Notes: generated by a model from the sequence alone, not told the origin. A stretch of DNA of 64,000 nt from Pseudothermotoga elfii DSM 9442 = NBRC 107921 (GCF_000504085.1 NC_022792.1:806001-870000); one strand, 5' to 3'; positions 1-9,242 are shown, counted from the first letter of the stretch. Numbers and translations are program-made.

Positions 1-632
1 TAATGGTCGATGTTGCTCAGGATTATGTTGTGGGACTTGCAAATTACTTTATGCGGGCTTTTGCTAAATTCGGAGGGACGTTTTTCAGTGAATATTACAA
101 TACAGGTGATCAAGATTTTACCGCCCAACTTACAGACGCCCTGTCAAGAAATCCAGACACAATTTTTATGCCTGGCTATTATGCGGAGATCGCGTTGATA
201 TGCAAACAAGCTCGAGAATTGGGGTTTACAGGAAACTTTCTGGCTGGGGATGGTGCGGATGCACCTGAACTGATAGAAATTGGTGGTCAATTTGTTGAAG
301 GACTTTGTTATACCACCTACTTTCATCAGGATGCTGATTTATCGCCGGCAACAAAACCTTTTGTTGAAGCTTATGTAAAAGAGTATGGTAGAAGGCCAGA
401 CGCATTTGGAGCTCTTGCTTTTGATGCTTACAATCTTGTACTGGATGCCATTGAAAGAGCACAGTCGGTTGATCCAGTTGCAGTGAGGAATGCCCTTGCA
501 GCTACCAGAGATTTTCAGGGTGTTGCAGGCGGTATCTCTTATCCTCAGGACTCAGGCGATCCGATAAAACCGGCAGTCATAAATACTATAAAAAATGGAC
601 AATTCGTTCTCATGACTGTTGTTAAACCATGA
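1..632 (+). CDS. livK: Branched-chain amino-acid ABC transporter substrate-binding protein, C-terminal part (5' end outside window)
   Basis: This is the C-terminal ~210 residues of a type-1 periplasmic binding protein of the LivK/Peripla_BP_6 family, which captures branched-chain amino acids or similar ligands outside the membrane and hands them to LivHMGF. The frame is open to the window edge, and the first ATG (position 3) lies mid-domain before the family motif DVAQDYVVGLANYF, so the true start and signal peptide are upstream. The second lobe (GALAFDAYNLVLDAIERA) is recognisable. It is followed directly by livH, livM, livG and livF. Ligand specificity cannot be read from the sequence. Confidence 0.9.
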   Translation, partial: MVDVAQDYVVGLANYFMRAFAKFGGTFFSEYYNTGDQDFTAQLTDALSRNPDTIFMPGYYAEIALICKQARELGFTGNFLAGDGADAPELIEIGGQFVEGLCYTTYFHQDADLSPATKPFVEAYVKEYGRRPDAFGALAFDAYNLVLDAIERAQSVDPVAVRNALAATRDFQGVAGGISYPQDSGDPIKPAVINTIKNGQFVLMTVVKP

Positions 633-637
633 AATAA

Positions 638-651
638 GCCCCTTCGGGGGC
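638..651 (+). promoter_or_regulatory. Intercistronic stem-loop with UUCG tetraloop between livK and livH
   Basis: GCCCC-TTCG-GGGGC forms a five-pair GC stem closed by a UUCG tetraloop, 6 bases after the livK stop. It has no T-run, so it is not a classical terminator. Such hairpins after a binding-protein gene commonly protect the upstream mRNA and give the receptor higher expression than the permease; that role is inferred here. Confidence 0.6.
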
Positions 652-679
652 CCTTGTTTAAAGATTAGGGGGTGGACTC

Positions 680-1588
680 TTGAGCCTTTCTTCGTTTTTG
701 CAACATCTTGTTAATGCACTTTCGCTTGGTGGTATTTACGCCCTCATTGCAATAGGTTATACTATGGTCTATGGGATTCTCAGATTAATAAATTTTGCTC
801 ATGGAGATGTCTTTACTTACGGAATATACTTCGCATTTTATGGGGTTTCAATATTTTTGATGCCATGGTGGATTAGTTTTATGTTTTCGATATTTTTGAC
901 AGCTTTTCTCGGGGCCTTTATTGAAAAGGTTGCTTACAGACCGTTGCGGAATGCTCCAAGAATATCTGCTTTGATAACAGCCATAGGCGTTTCTTTCTTT
1001 TTGGAGAATTTTGCGATAGTTGCTTTTGGAGGGAGAGCGAAATCATTCAACCCTCAAACTGGAATTTACCCAAATTCCTTTCTTCGTATGCTTCAAATAG
1101 GGAAAGTAAGGTTACCCATTCTTACACTTATCACTCTGGGAATAACTGCTATATCGCTTTTTATTCTAATATGGATAGTTTATCGAACAAAGATAGGAAT
1201 GGCTATGAGAGCTATCAGCAAAGATATTCCGACCACAAGGTTGATGGGTGTTAACGCCGATAGAGTGATCAGTTTTACTTTTATGATAGGCTCTGGCTTA
1301 GCTGCTATTGGGGGTATTTTGTGGGCGATGAAATATCCTCAGATTTACCCTTTTACCGGAATGATTCCCGGTTTAAAAGCATTCATTGCAGCAGTTGTTG
1401 GAGGCATAGGCAGTATTCAGGGGGCAATGATTGGTGGATTCATACTTGGCATCAGCGAAATAATGATAGTGGCGTTTATACCATCACTTGCTGGATACAG
1501 GGATGCTTTTGCTTACGCAATTCTTTTGTTTGTACTTCTGGTTAAACCAACCGGAATACTTGGCGTAGAAGTTTCAGAAAAGGTGTGA
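680..1588 (+). CDS. livH: Branched-chain amino-acid ABC transporter permease LivH
   Basis: 302-residue inner-membrane permease that forms half of the Liv translocation channel. It is hydrophobic throughout, with the LivH signature INFAHGDVFTYG at residues ~37-48 and the ATPase-coupling loop around GMAMRAISKDIPTTRLMGV. The start is TTG at 680, supported by the ribosome site AGGGGGTGG about 7 bases upstream. Length is normal for LivH (~290-310). It sits 48 bases after livK, with the UUCG hairpin between, and is followed 4 bases later by livM. Confidence 0.93.
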   Translation: MSLSSFLQHLVNALSLGGIYALIAIGYTMVYGILRLINFAHGDVFTYGIYFAFYGVSIFLMPWWISFMFSIFLTAFLGAFIEKVAYRPLRNAPRISALITAIGVSFFLENFAIVAFGGRAKSFNPQTGIYPNSFLRMLQIGKVRLPILTLITLGITAISLFILIWIVYRTKIGMAMRAISKDIPTTRLMGVNADRVISFTFMIGSGLAAIGGILWAMKYPQIYPFTGMIPGLKAFIAAVVGGIGSIQGAMIGGFILGISEIMIVAFIPSLAGYRDAFAYAILLFVLLVKPTGILGVEVSEKV

Positions 1589-1592
1589 TCAA

Positions 1593-2654
1593 ATGAGGAA
1601 AGGATTGTCATTTCGGGTGAAATTTATATCTACCTTCGTTTTAATTTGCCTCATAGCTTTTTTGTTGTTTTTTGCCAATAGGATCGCAAGTGAATATGTA
1701 ATATTGATATTGAATTTGATAGCCATAAACATCATTTTTTCGACTTCTCTAACTCTGATTAATGGGATAACCGGCATTTTCTCCTTAGGACATGCTGGTT
1801 TTATAGCTATAGGTGCTTATGTCTCAACTCTTCTGACTCTTCCGGTCGAACAGAAGGAAATGACGTTTCTTATAAAGCCTCTTATTTATCCTTTGAACCA
1901 GATTCAGATTTCTTTTCTTCCTGCCACAATAATTGCTGGACTTGTGGCTGCCGGCTTTGGCTATGTTGTTGCTGCGCCTTCTTTAAGGTTAATAGGTGAT
2001 TATCTGGCTATAGCAACTTTGGGACTCGGCGAAACAATAAGGATAGTAGCCAACAATGCCTGGTCGATTACAAATGGCGCTCTTGGATTGAAAGCTATAC
2101 CTCCATATACGAACATATACTGGTCCTGGGGATGGGCGTTTATAACGGTGCTGATCATTGCGAGTTTGGTGAAGAGCAGTTATGGAAGAGCTTTAAAAGC
2201 TATAAGAGAAGATCCCATAGCCGCAAAGGCAATGGGAATAAACGTTTTTTCTCACCAGGTTATGAGTTTTGTCCTTGGATCATTTTTTGCCGGTGTTGGT
2301 GGATCACTCTGGGCTCATTTAATAACAACAATTGATCCCAAGTCGTTTACTTTTACAAAAACCTTTGAAATATTGATCATGGCAGTGCTAGGTGGCCTTG
2401 GAAGTATCAGTGGAGCAATCATTGGAGCAGCTGTTTACACTGTTGGTCTGGAATTTCTAAGATTTCTTGAGAGCCCGTTTAAAATTGGACCAATACTTTT
2501 TCCGGGAATACCTGGTATGAGGATGGTGGTTCTCTCTGCACTGCTAATTATTCTCATGTTATTCTGGCAGAGAGGAATTATGGGGAGAGAGGAACTGTCA
2601 TGGGAAAAATTCTACGGAATTTTTAGGTGTTTTCGAAGAGGTGGAAAATCGTGA
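1593..2654 (+). CDS. livM: Branched-chain amino-acid ABC transporter permease LivM
   Basis: 353-residue multi-spanning partner of LivH. It carries the LivM motifs TLINGITGIFSLGHAGF and, in the coupling loop, AIREDPIAAKAMGINVF. The gene begins at ATG 1593 and its stop overlaps the GTG start of livG in the GTGA arrangement, implying coupled translation. The length fits the family. The protein is expected to dimerise with LivH in the inner membrane. Confidence 0.93.
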   Translation: MRKGLSFRVKFISTFVLICLIAFLLFFANRIASEYVILILNLIAINIIFSTSLTLINGITGIFSLGHAGFIAIGAYVSTLLTLPVEQKEMTFLIKPLIYPLNQIQISFLPATIIAGLVAAGFGYVVAAPSLRLIGDYLAIATLGLGETIRIVANNAWSITNGALGLKAIPPYTNIYWSWGWAFITVLIIASLVKSSYGRALKAIREDPIAAKAMGINVFSHQVMSFVLGSFFAGVGGSLWAHLITTIDPKSFTFTKTFEILIMAVLGGLGSISGAIIGAAVYTVGLEFLRFLESPFKIGPILFPGIPGMRMVVLSALLIILMLFWQRGIMGREELSWEKFYGIFRCFRRGGKS

Positions 2655-3430
2655 GTTCAGTATTAAAGATGGAGAATGTTACGAAGCGATTTGGAGGCCT
2701 TGTGGCTGTCGATCATTTTAATGGTTACATAAATCCTGGAGAGCTGATAGGATTGATTGGCCCAAACGGTGCCGGAAAGACGACCTTGTTTAATTTGATA
2801 ACAGGTGTATATGCGCCAGATAAAGGTAAGATTCTTTTTTTTGGAAAAGATATTTCTGGACACAAGCCACACCAGATAGCTGCGTATGGTATAGCAAGGA
2901 CTTTTCAAAACATAAGGTTATTTTCTGATATGACTGTTCTGGAAAATGTTATGGTATCACAGCATCTAAGGCTAAAAAACTGGATGTGGTTCTTCAAAAG
3001 TATTATTAAGACACCCGATGCAATTAAAATGGAAAGACAAATGAAGGAAGAAGGTATAAATCTTCTAAAAAAAGTTGGTCTACAAAACCTTTCATCCTCG
3101 AAAGCAGGTTCGTTACCATACGGATTACAAAGAAAACTGGAAATAGCAAGAGCCCTTGCAACGAAACCGAAGCTTCTGTTGCTTGACGAACCAGCGGCTG
3201 GAATGAATCCACAAGAAACTTATGAATTAATGAATTTCATAAAAAGAATAAAAGAAGAATTCTCGCTGACAATAATGATAATAGAACATGATATGAAAGT
3301 CATTATGGGTATTTGTGAAAGAATATATGTTATGGATTATGGCAAACTCATCGCCGAGGGTTGTCCAGAAGAAATTCAGTCCAATCCACAAGTGATCAAA
3401 GCATATCTCGGTGAGGAGGTGCTTCTGTGA
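2651..3430 (+). CDS. livG: Branched-chain amino-acid ABC transporter ATP-binding protein LivG
   Basis: ABC ATPase driving the Liv transporter. The Walker A motif GPNGAGKT is at residues ~37-44, the LivG-type signature is PYGLQRKLEIARA, and Walker B is LLLLDEPAAGMNP. An in-frame ATG at 2627 exists, but GTG 2651 is preferred: GAGGTGG lies 7 bases upstream and this start overlaps the livM stop by 4 bases. The C-terminal extension typical of LivG is present. It overlaps or abuts livF downstream. Confidence 0.93.
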   Translation: MSSVLKMENVTKRFGGLVAVDHFNGYINPGELIGLIGPNGAGKTTLFNLITGVYAPDKGKILFFGKDISGHKPHQIAAYGIARTFQNIRLFSDMTVLENVMVSQHLRLKNWMWFFKSIIKTPDAIKMERQMKEEGINLLKKVGLQNLSSSKAGSLPYGLQRKLEIARALATKPKLLLLDEPAAGMNPQETYELMNFIKRIKEEFSLTIMIIEHDMKVIMGICERIYVMDYGKLIAEGCPEEIQSNPQVIKAYLGEEVLL

Positions 3431-4152
3431 TGCAAAGTGTTTTGAGTATTGAAAACTTAAATGTCCATTATGGAAGCATTCATGCTATAAAAGGTATTTC
3501 TCTTGAAGTAAAAAAAGGACAGATAGCCACTTTGATAGGTGCAAATGGTGCCGGAAAGACAACAACTTTAAATGCAATCACTAATTTAGTGAAAAAAAGT
3601 GGTGGAAAGATTCTTTTTGAGGGTGAAGATATCACAAATTTATCTACTCATGAAATTGTGAGCAGGGGGATAGTTTTGGTACCGGAAGGTAGAAAAATTT
3701 TTCCCAACCTGACTGTATACGAGAATTTAATGATGGGTGCTTACTCTCGAAGAGATCAGGAGAAAATAAAGAAAGATCTGAACTGGACTTTGACATTATT
3801 TCCGAGATTAAGAGAAAGATTGAAGCAGCTTGGCGGGACCCTCTCAGGAGGAGAACAGCAAATGCTTGCAGTTGCGAGGGGGCTTATGAGCAAGCCAAAG
3901 CTTTTGATGCTTGACGAACCTTCCTTGGGGCTTGCTCCATTGCTTGTGAAAGAAGTTTTTCAGATAATCGAAGAAATTAGAAAAGAAGGGGTAACAATTT
4001 TGCTTGTGGAACAGAACGCATTTGCTGCTTTGAAGGTAGCTGACTATGCATATGTACTCGAAACCGGGAAAGTAGTAATTCAGGACTCTGGCAAGGATCT
4101 TCTGAACAATGATGATGTGAGGAAGGCTTACCTTGGAATCGCCACAAAATGA
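3430..4152 (+). CDS. livF: Branched-chain amino-acid ABC transporter ATP-binding protein LivF
   Basis: Second ATPase of the Liv complex, ~240 residues, with Walker A GANGAGKT, signature LSGGEQQMLAVARGL and Walker B LLMLDEPSLGLAP. The start may be GTG 3427 or ATG 3430; ATG 3430 overlaps the livG stop by one base and lies ~9 bases after GGAGG. It is the last gene of the operon. The 93 bases before degV contain no convincing terminator. Confidence 0.93.
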   Translation: MQSVLSIENLNVHYGSIHAIKGISLEVKKGQIATLIGANGAGKTTTLNAITNLVKKSGGKILFEGEDITNLSTHEIVSRGIVLVPEGRKIFPNLTVYENLMMGAYSRRDQEKIKKDLNWTLTLFPRLRERLKQLGGTLSGGEQQMLAVARGLMSKPKLLMLDEPSLGLAPLLVKEVFQIIEEIRKEGVTILLVEQNAFAALKVADYAYVLETGKVVIQDSGKDLLNNDDVRKAYLGIATK

Positions 4153-4245
4153 AGTGAAAGCAGTTTTAATTTTCATTTGTTAAGTCAGCCTCTCATTTGC
4201 TAAAATTTAGTCGAACTCAAATAAAGTATCTTAGGAGGTTTTGCT

Positions 4246-5109
4246 ATGGGAAAACTGAAGATAGTGCTGGATAGCACCTCAGATACACCAAGAGAATGGT
4301 TTGAAAAGTTCGACTTATCAATGGCTCCACTACATATCACCTGGCCTGACGGTTCTCAGGAAGATGATTCTCGTGATATTGAGGAAATAAGGAATTTTTA
4401 CAAAAGAGTGTCTCAGGCAAAAGATTTACCCAAAAGTTCCCAACCATCAGTTGGTGAATTTTTAAAACTTTATGAGCAACTTGAAAAAGACGGTTACGAT
4501 GAAATCTTGGTGATATGTATATCCAACAAGCTTTCAGGCACATATGACTCGGCACTCAGCGCGTCACAACAAGCGAAAATTCCGGTTCATGTTGTCAACA
4601 GTAAAACTGCTTCTGGTGCGGTTCCATTACTTGCAAGACGTGCAAGAGAGCTGGAACAAAAGGGTATGAACGGAACTGAAATAACCCGAATTTTGAACGA
4701 GGATATTGAAAAAGGAAGATACAAGGCTATATTTTATGTTTCGAATTTCGATTTTCTTGTTAAGGGTGGACGTGTCTCCAGAATGCAGGGATTTTTCGGA
4801 TCACTTTTGAGTATTCATGTTGGCCTATGGATTGATCCCGAGGGTAGATTGACACCTTTTGAAAAAGCAAGAGGCACAAAAAGGGCTCAAGAGATGCTTA
4901 TTAAAAAAGCACTTGATATGGTTTCTAAGGGTTCGAAAATTAGATTAATTATGGTTGATGCCGATGCTCGCGAAGATGCCAAGCATCTACTAGAACTTCT
5001 TAGAGGGTATTATCAGGTGGTTGATGCTACTTTCAGTGAAATGGGAAAAGTTATAACTACTCATGTTGGGCCTGGTACAGCAGGGTTCGGCCTGGAGGTT
5101 GTTGAATGA
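4246..5109 (+). CDS. degV: DegV family fatty-acid-binding protein
   Basis: 287 residues. DegV proteins bind a fatty acid between two alpha/beta domains and, as FakB, can present it to a fatty-acid kinase. Visible motifs are the N-terminal VLDSTSDTP, KSSQPSVGEF at ~65-74, NKLSGTYDSA, and LVKGGRVSRMQG. The start ATG 4246 follows TTAGGAGG. The gene overlaps the next one by 4 bases (ATGA). No FakA-type kinase is in the window, so only the lipid-binding role is supported. Confidence 0.88.
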   Translation: MGKLKIVLDSTSDTPREWFEKFDLSMAPLHITWPDGSQEDDSRDIEEIRNFYKRVSQAKDLPKSSQPSVGEFLKLYEQLEKDGYDEILVICISNKLSGTYDSALSASQQAKIPVHVVNSKTASGAVPLLARRARELEQKGMNGTEITRILNEDIEKGRYKAIFYVSNFDFLVKGGRVSRMQGFFGSLLSIHVGLWIDPEGRLTPFEKARGTKRAQEMLIKKALDMVSKGSKIRLIMVDADAREDAKHLLELLRGYYQVVDATFSEMGKVITTHVGPGTAGFGLEVVE

Positions 5110-6107
5110 AATATCGTTTTTCAGTTGCGCTATTCATCGCAATCGTGGTTGTGCTTGTGTTTTTGCTATATTTGAGAACGCCACATCCAGTTGTTTTGTT
5201 GTTTGATGATGGCCAGACTGATTTTTATCTGGGCGTTCGTGAATATTTAGAGCGCAACGATTTTGAAATGGAGATCGTCTCAGTTAGAGTTGATCAACCA
5301 ATGGCAAAATTGGAAGAGGTGATGAAGAAGTACTCAAATTCTTATGCAATAGGACCGAGACTCAGCACAGAAGCATTGAATATAATTTCTCTTCTCGAGC
5401 GGTACAATATTTTTGCAATAGCCCCATTAGTAACTTCACCTGAAGTTATTGGAAAAAGTGAATATTTAATGACGCTAAGCTCCTCAGATGAAATACAAGT
5501 TTATGAGATATCTAAAAGGTTGGAAAAAGATCAGGTGAAAAAATTGCTGGTTGTTTGTGATGAAAAAAACCCCGTTTACAGTGAAATTTTTGCAAAAATC
5601 TTGAAGAATACAGTTAAACGTGCTGAAATTCAGATTGTTTTTATCAATTCTGTCGATGAACTGGTTGAATATCCATTTGAAAACTTTGATTCAATGCTTT
5701 TAATTACCGATGGAATAGTAGCTGGAATGATAGCTCAAATGGCTTCGAACAGAGGATTCAGCGGAAGGATATATGGATCGGATTATACCTTTACAGACGT
5801 TCTTTTTGAAACTGGGCTTGATTCTATTGAAGATATGATCGTTTACAGCCCATTTGATTTTTCAAAAATGAGAGATTCAGGTTTTTTAAATCTCCAGCAG
5901 GCTGGAGCTTATGATTCATTGATGATTATTCATAATTTGTTAGCTCAGAGCATTTTGCCCAAAGAAGCTTATAGTTATTTAGTTGGAAGATCATTCGATG
6001 GTGCAACAGGTTCATTCACAATCGAGAAAGATCTCTCAGCTTTGAGAAAAACAAATTTCCTGATAGTCAAAGGTGGAAAATTCGAACCCGAGCTCGACGA
6101 GAGGTGA
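5106..6107 (+). CDS. Membrane-anchored periplasmic-binding-protein-like receptor (type 1 fold)
   Basis: 333 residues with one hydrophobic N-terminal segment (~4-24) and no obvious lipobox, followed by a two-lobed domain that looks like a LivK/Peripla_BP_6 receptor (PVVLLFDDGQTDFYLGVREYL; later AGAYDSLMIIHNLLA). It is co-translated with degV (ATGA overlap) and lies 4 bases before an HD-GYP sensor gene, with no transporter genes beside it. I infer a tethered ligand sensor or accessory receptor feeding the HD-GYP protein rather than a transport component. The family assignment is moderate. Confidence 0.6.
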   Translation: MKYRFSVALFIAIVVVLVFLLYLRTPHPVVLLFDDGQTDFYLGVREYLERNDFEMEIVSVRVDQPMAKLEEVMKKYSNSYAIGPRLSTEALNIISLLERYNIFAIAPLVTSPEVIGKSEYLMTLSSSDEIQVYEISKRLEKDQVKKLLVVCDEKNPVYSEIFAKILKNTVKRAEIQIVFINSVDELVEYPFENFDSMLLITDGIVAGMIAQMASNRGFSGRIYGSDYTFTDVLFETGLDSIEDMIVYSPFDFSKMRDSGFLNLQQAGAYDSLMIIHNLLAQSILPKEAYSYLVGRSFDGATGSFTIEKDLSALRKTNFLIVKGGKFEPELDER

Positions 6108-6111
6108 AAGA

Positions 6112-7623
6112 ATGCAACTTATCAAAATTGCAAACAATATCAACAAATACGGCCTGATACTCATTTTATCCCTGATTTGCGTCTTCACAATTGGCTTTTT
6201 TATGATTTTTCAGAACATCCATATGTATTATTCAAGAACATATCTGCAAGCTGAAAGCAAGCTGGTGGAAACAACAATAAACGACGTTATTGAAAGCAAA
6301 CCGATTTCTGGTGTTGTTATTCGAGAATTGAGCAATAATCTTGTTGATAGGGCTACGGGTATAGACCTTTCAGGTGTTCTGTCTTACAAAAATCTTCCCT
6401 GGCTCGTTGCTAACCCCAAGGGCTTGTTTTTAACTGAAAACAGTGCTAAATTCATCGTCGCAGAAGGTGAAAATTTGTTATTTGTTGAAATTCCTCAGAG
6501 TTATTTCACAAAAATCCTTACAAGTGAGCTTTCTATAGTAATGCTTGCGAACGCTGACGGTGTTGTTGTAATTTCATCAGATCCGTCATTCGCGGGTATG
6601 AACATCGGAACAAAAAGCCGGTTTGCAAAATTAAACAAAATCACAGGATATCTACATATGGAAGATTTTTCCATAGCTAATGCTAAAGGTGCTGTCTTTA
6701 TACCGATGCGAAGCTATCTTTCGGTTATATTTCCTTATTTGATGATATCTTTTTCAGCATTGGCAGGTGTCGTGATATGGTTGTTTTATTTCAGCAGATT
6801 CACAAGAAAACTCATCGGCGCCACTTCATTGATTGTTGACAATATAAATAAAACCGCGACGCTCGCGAGTAAAGGAAAAGATGCGAACTACATTCCTGTA
6901 AAAACAAACATAGAGGAACTCAACGAACTTCAGGAATGTTTTGTGAGATTGATCGAGATGGAAAAAGCATCTCAACTCGAAATGCAAGCAATGATGAACA
7001 GTTTACAGGATACAGTTAACGAGCTTGAAGAAACGCAAAAAGTTCTTCAGGAGAGGAATCTTCAAATTATATCCACTCTTGCTGAGGCAATTGAGATAAA
7101 AGACACCAGTACATATGGCCATTCAGACAGGGTCGTTAGCCTTGCATTGGAGTTGGCTAAGGAATTGAGCATAACAGACCCGGCAGATCTTGAAGCAGTT
7201 AAATTTGGTGCATTGCTTCATGATGTAGGAAAGATAGGTATACCAGAGCATATATTGAACAAACCTGGCCGTTTGACATTTGAAGAATTTGAAATTATGA
7301 AGAAACATCCGATATACGGCGAAAAGATTATCAAAAATATATCAGGCTGGGATTTAGTTGCAGATGTTGTAAGACATCATCACGAGAATATAGATGGTTC
7401 TGGTTATCCAGATGGTCTGAAAGATGGCGAGATAAGCATCAGAGCTCAGATAGTTTCTATAGTGGATGTGTTTGCTGCGCTTATTGAAGAGAGGCCTTAC
7501 AGATCTGCCATGAGTGTGGAAGAAGCGCTCAGAATTATGAGCCAAGAAATGGTGGGAGTAAAATTTGATCCCAAACTTTACGAAGCCTTCTTAAGAGTGT
7601 TAAAGAGAAGTTTTAAATTGTAG
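6112..7623 (+). CDS. Membrane sensor with HD-GYP cyclic-di-GMP phosphodiesterase domain
   Basis: 503 residues: a transmembrane helix at ~15-35, an extracytoplasmic region of ~170 residues, a second helix around PYLMISFSALAGVVIWLFYF, a linker and coiled coil, then a full HD-GYP domain from ~320. Catalytic motifs are complete: HDVGKIGIPEHIL, HHEN, GSGYPDGL and ERPYRSAMS. HD-GYP enzymes hydrolyse c-di-GMP. ATG 6112 is chosen over an in-frame ATG at 6073 because GAGGTGA lies 7 bases before it and the earlier start lies inside the upstream gene. It ends the degV operon. Confidence 0.88.
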   Translation: MQLIKIANNINKYGLILILSLICVFTIGFFMIFQNIHMYYSRTYLQAESKLVETTINDVIESKPISGVVIRELSNNLVDRATGIDLSGVLSYKNLPWLVANPKGLFLTENSAKFIVAEGENLLFVEIPQSYFTKILTSELSIVMLANADGVVVISSDPSFAGMNIGTKSRFAKLNKITGYLHMEDFSIANAKGAVFIPMRSYLSVIFPYLMISFSALAGVVIWLFYFSRFTRKLIGATSLIVDNINKTATLASKGKDANYIPVKTNIEELNELQECFVRLIEMEKASQLEMQAMMNSLQDTVNELEETQKVLQERNLQIISTLAEAIEIKDTSTYGHSDRVVSLALELAKELSITDPADLEAVKFGALLHDVGKIGIPEHILNKPGRLTFEEFEIMKKHPIYGEKIIKNISGWDLVADVVRHHHENIDGSGYPDGLKDGEISIRAQIVSIVDVFAALIEERPYRSAMSVEEALRIMSQEMVGVKFDPKLYEAFLRVLKRSFKL

Positions 7624-7649
7624 AACGGCAGAACCGATTTGGTATCCTG

Positions 7650-7658
7650 TGGTATAAT
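7650..7658 (+). promoter_or_regulatory. Extended -10 promoter of ssrA
   Basis: TGGTATAAT is a perfect extended -10 element (TGn + TATAAT), ending 9 bases before the mature tmRNA 5' end. No good -35 box is visible, which extended -10 promoters can tolerate. Confidence 0.75.
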
Positions 7659-7667
7659 TAAATCAAC

Positions 7668-8023
7668 GGGGGCGAACGGTTTCGACGGGTTTGAGATCCC
7701 CCAGGAAGCGAGTCGAGGTCTCCACCACCTCGTAAATAAGGTGGAACAAAAAAGAAGTGCCAACAACGAACTTGCGCTTGCTGCTTAATAGATAAGCAGC
7801 CGTCCTTGCCGGGTCTGGCTGGTGCCTGGACAAAGGGCGTGAGATAACCAGCCTACCGCCTGGAAATTTGCTCTTCGTTTCCAGACGGGAAGCTGAAGAA
7901 GAGCTGTGGTTTGTACAACCTGCCTGCGGGTAGTACAAATCAAGATCGAAACGCAGGCTGCACTCGGAGATGCCTGGGGGTACTCATTCCCGGACGGGGG
8001 TTCGATTCCCCCCGCCTCCACCA
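7668..8023 (+). ncRNA. ssrA: Transfer-messenger RNA (tmRNA)
   Basis: tmRNA rescues ribosomes stalled on broken messages. The 5' GGGGGCG pairs with CGCCTCC before the encoded 3' ACCA; the T-arm (GGGGGTTCGATTCCCCC) and the 5' GGTTTCGACGGG are diagnostic. The tag frame runs from GCC at 7760 to TAA at 7787-7789 and encodes ANNELALAA, a normal degradation tag. The RNA has its own extended -10 promoter. Its 3' end is only 4 bases from the stop of the convergent macB permease gene, and no separate terminator is visible. Confidence 0.97.
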
Positions 8024-8027
8024 GGGT

Positions 8028-9242
8028 TTATTCATACCTCAAAGCTTCAACAGGGTTCATTTTTGAGGCTTTCATTGCGGGAAATACGCCAAAAGTTATT
8101 CCTACGGCAGTAGAAATTGCTACAGCGATCAAGACAACAACAGGAGTTACTGCTGTCTGGATTGATCCAACCACGGCTACAAGTCTCGATAGCAATATTC
8201 CAGCAACCACGCCTATTATTCCGGCAACAAAGGTTAGTATTATGGACTCGAGCAAAAACTGCATCAATATATGTCTTCTGTTTGCACCAACTGCTTTTCT
8301 CACGCCTATCTCCCTGGTTCTTTCTGTGACAGTTACAAGCATTATGTTCATTATTCCTATACCACCAACGAGCAAAGATATACCCGCTATACTGCCAAGC
8401 ATGAAACTGAGAAGTGCCATTGTTTGATTCACAGTTTCGAGCATTGCCTCCTGACTCACAATTCTGTATTTCTCTGTATCTTGAAATTTTGAAAACATCA
8501 CCGCATCTATTTCATTTACCGCCTGAGTTGCAACTTCTTCTGAGCTTGCTTGAGCCACGATGGAAGAAACATAACTTCTTCTGAATAGACGTTGCTCCGC
8601 GGCTGAGAAAGGAACTATAATCGATCTATCTGGATTTATAAATAACAGCGTTCCACTTTTCTCAAGAACACCTATAACTCTAAAATTCTGACGTGTTGAC
8701 TGACTTGCTATTTTTATTGTCTTTCCTATGGCATCCCCATCTGGGAAGAGTTCCTCTGCAACCTCTTTTCCTATAACTGCTACGCGTTTCCTGCTATTCT
8801 CGTCGTCATCTGTAAAATATTCTCCCTGTGCAAGCTGAAGATTCATCATGTTAAAAATATCTGGATACACAGCCAGAACTGTCGACATTGTGTTTTGTCT
8901 CTCGTACTGGGCGATGAAATTACCCTGCTGAAGAGGTGTGACATACACAACAGACGGGCAAAGCTGGACAATTTTATCTGCATCATCTTTTGTCAAAAGA
9001 TCTGAATCAGAAAGGCTTGTCGAGACCCTTCCTCCGCCGCCCCGGGTAAATCCAGGCGAGACCATTATCAAATTTGAACCAATTGCAGATAAATTTTCTC
9101 TGATGCTTGCGCTTGTGCCTTCTGCAACGGAAACAACGGCTATAACAGCTGCAACTCCTATAATGATACCTATCATGGAGAGAGCTGTTCTCATTTTATT
9201 TGCACTTATAGACCTGAAAGCTTCTTTAAGCATTTCCAACAC
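8028..9242 (-). CDS. MacB/FtsX-type ABC transporter permease
   Basis: 404 residues. An N-terminal transmembrane helix (MRTALSMIGIIIGVAAVIAV) is followed by a periplasmic MacB_PCD domain (~45-250) and three C-terminal helices with the FtsX motif ERTREIGVRKAVGA. It is the membrane half of a MacAB-type exporter; here the ATPase is a separate protein. The start is GTG 9242, 7 bases after GAGGTG, and the first 17 bases overlap the ATPase gene. Substrate (drug, lipid or peptide) is unknown. Confidence 0.9.
   Translation of the reverse strand: MLEMLKEAFRSISANKMRTALSMIGIIIGVAAVIAVVSVAEGTSASIRENLSAIGSNLIMVSPGFTRGGGGRVSTSLSDSDLLTKDDADKIVQLCPSVVYVTPLQQGNFIAQYERQNTMSTVLAVYPDIFNMMNLQLAQGEYFTDDDENSRKRVAVIGKEVAEELFPDGDAIGKTIKIASQSTRQNFRVIGVLEKSGTLLFINPDRSIIVPFSAAEQRLFRRSYVSSIVAQASSEEVATQAVNEIDAVMFSKFQDTEKYRIVSQEAMLETVNQTMALLSFMLGSIAGISLLVGGIGIMNIMLVTVTERTREIGVRKAVGANRRHILMQFLLESIILTFVAGIIGVVAGILLSRLVAVVGSIQTAVTPVVVLIAVAISTAVGITFGVFPAMKASKMNPVEALRYE

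Noticed and set aside
6073-6111. Earlier ATG for the HD-GYP gene
   Set aside because: It lies inside the upstream gene and has no ribosome site, while ATG 6112 does.
7663-8427. Open frames of 78-173 codons over and beside the tmRNA on both strands
   Set aside because: They run through the tmRNA and the macB permease, lack ribosome sites, and have no family resemblance.
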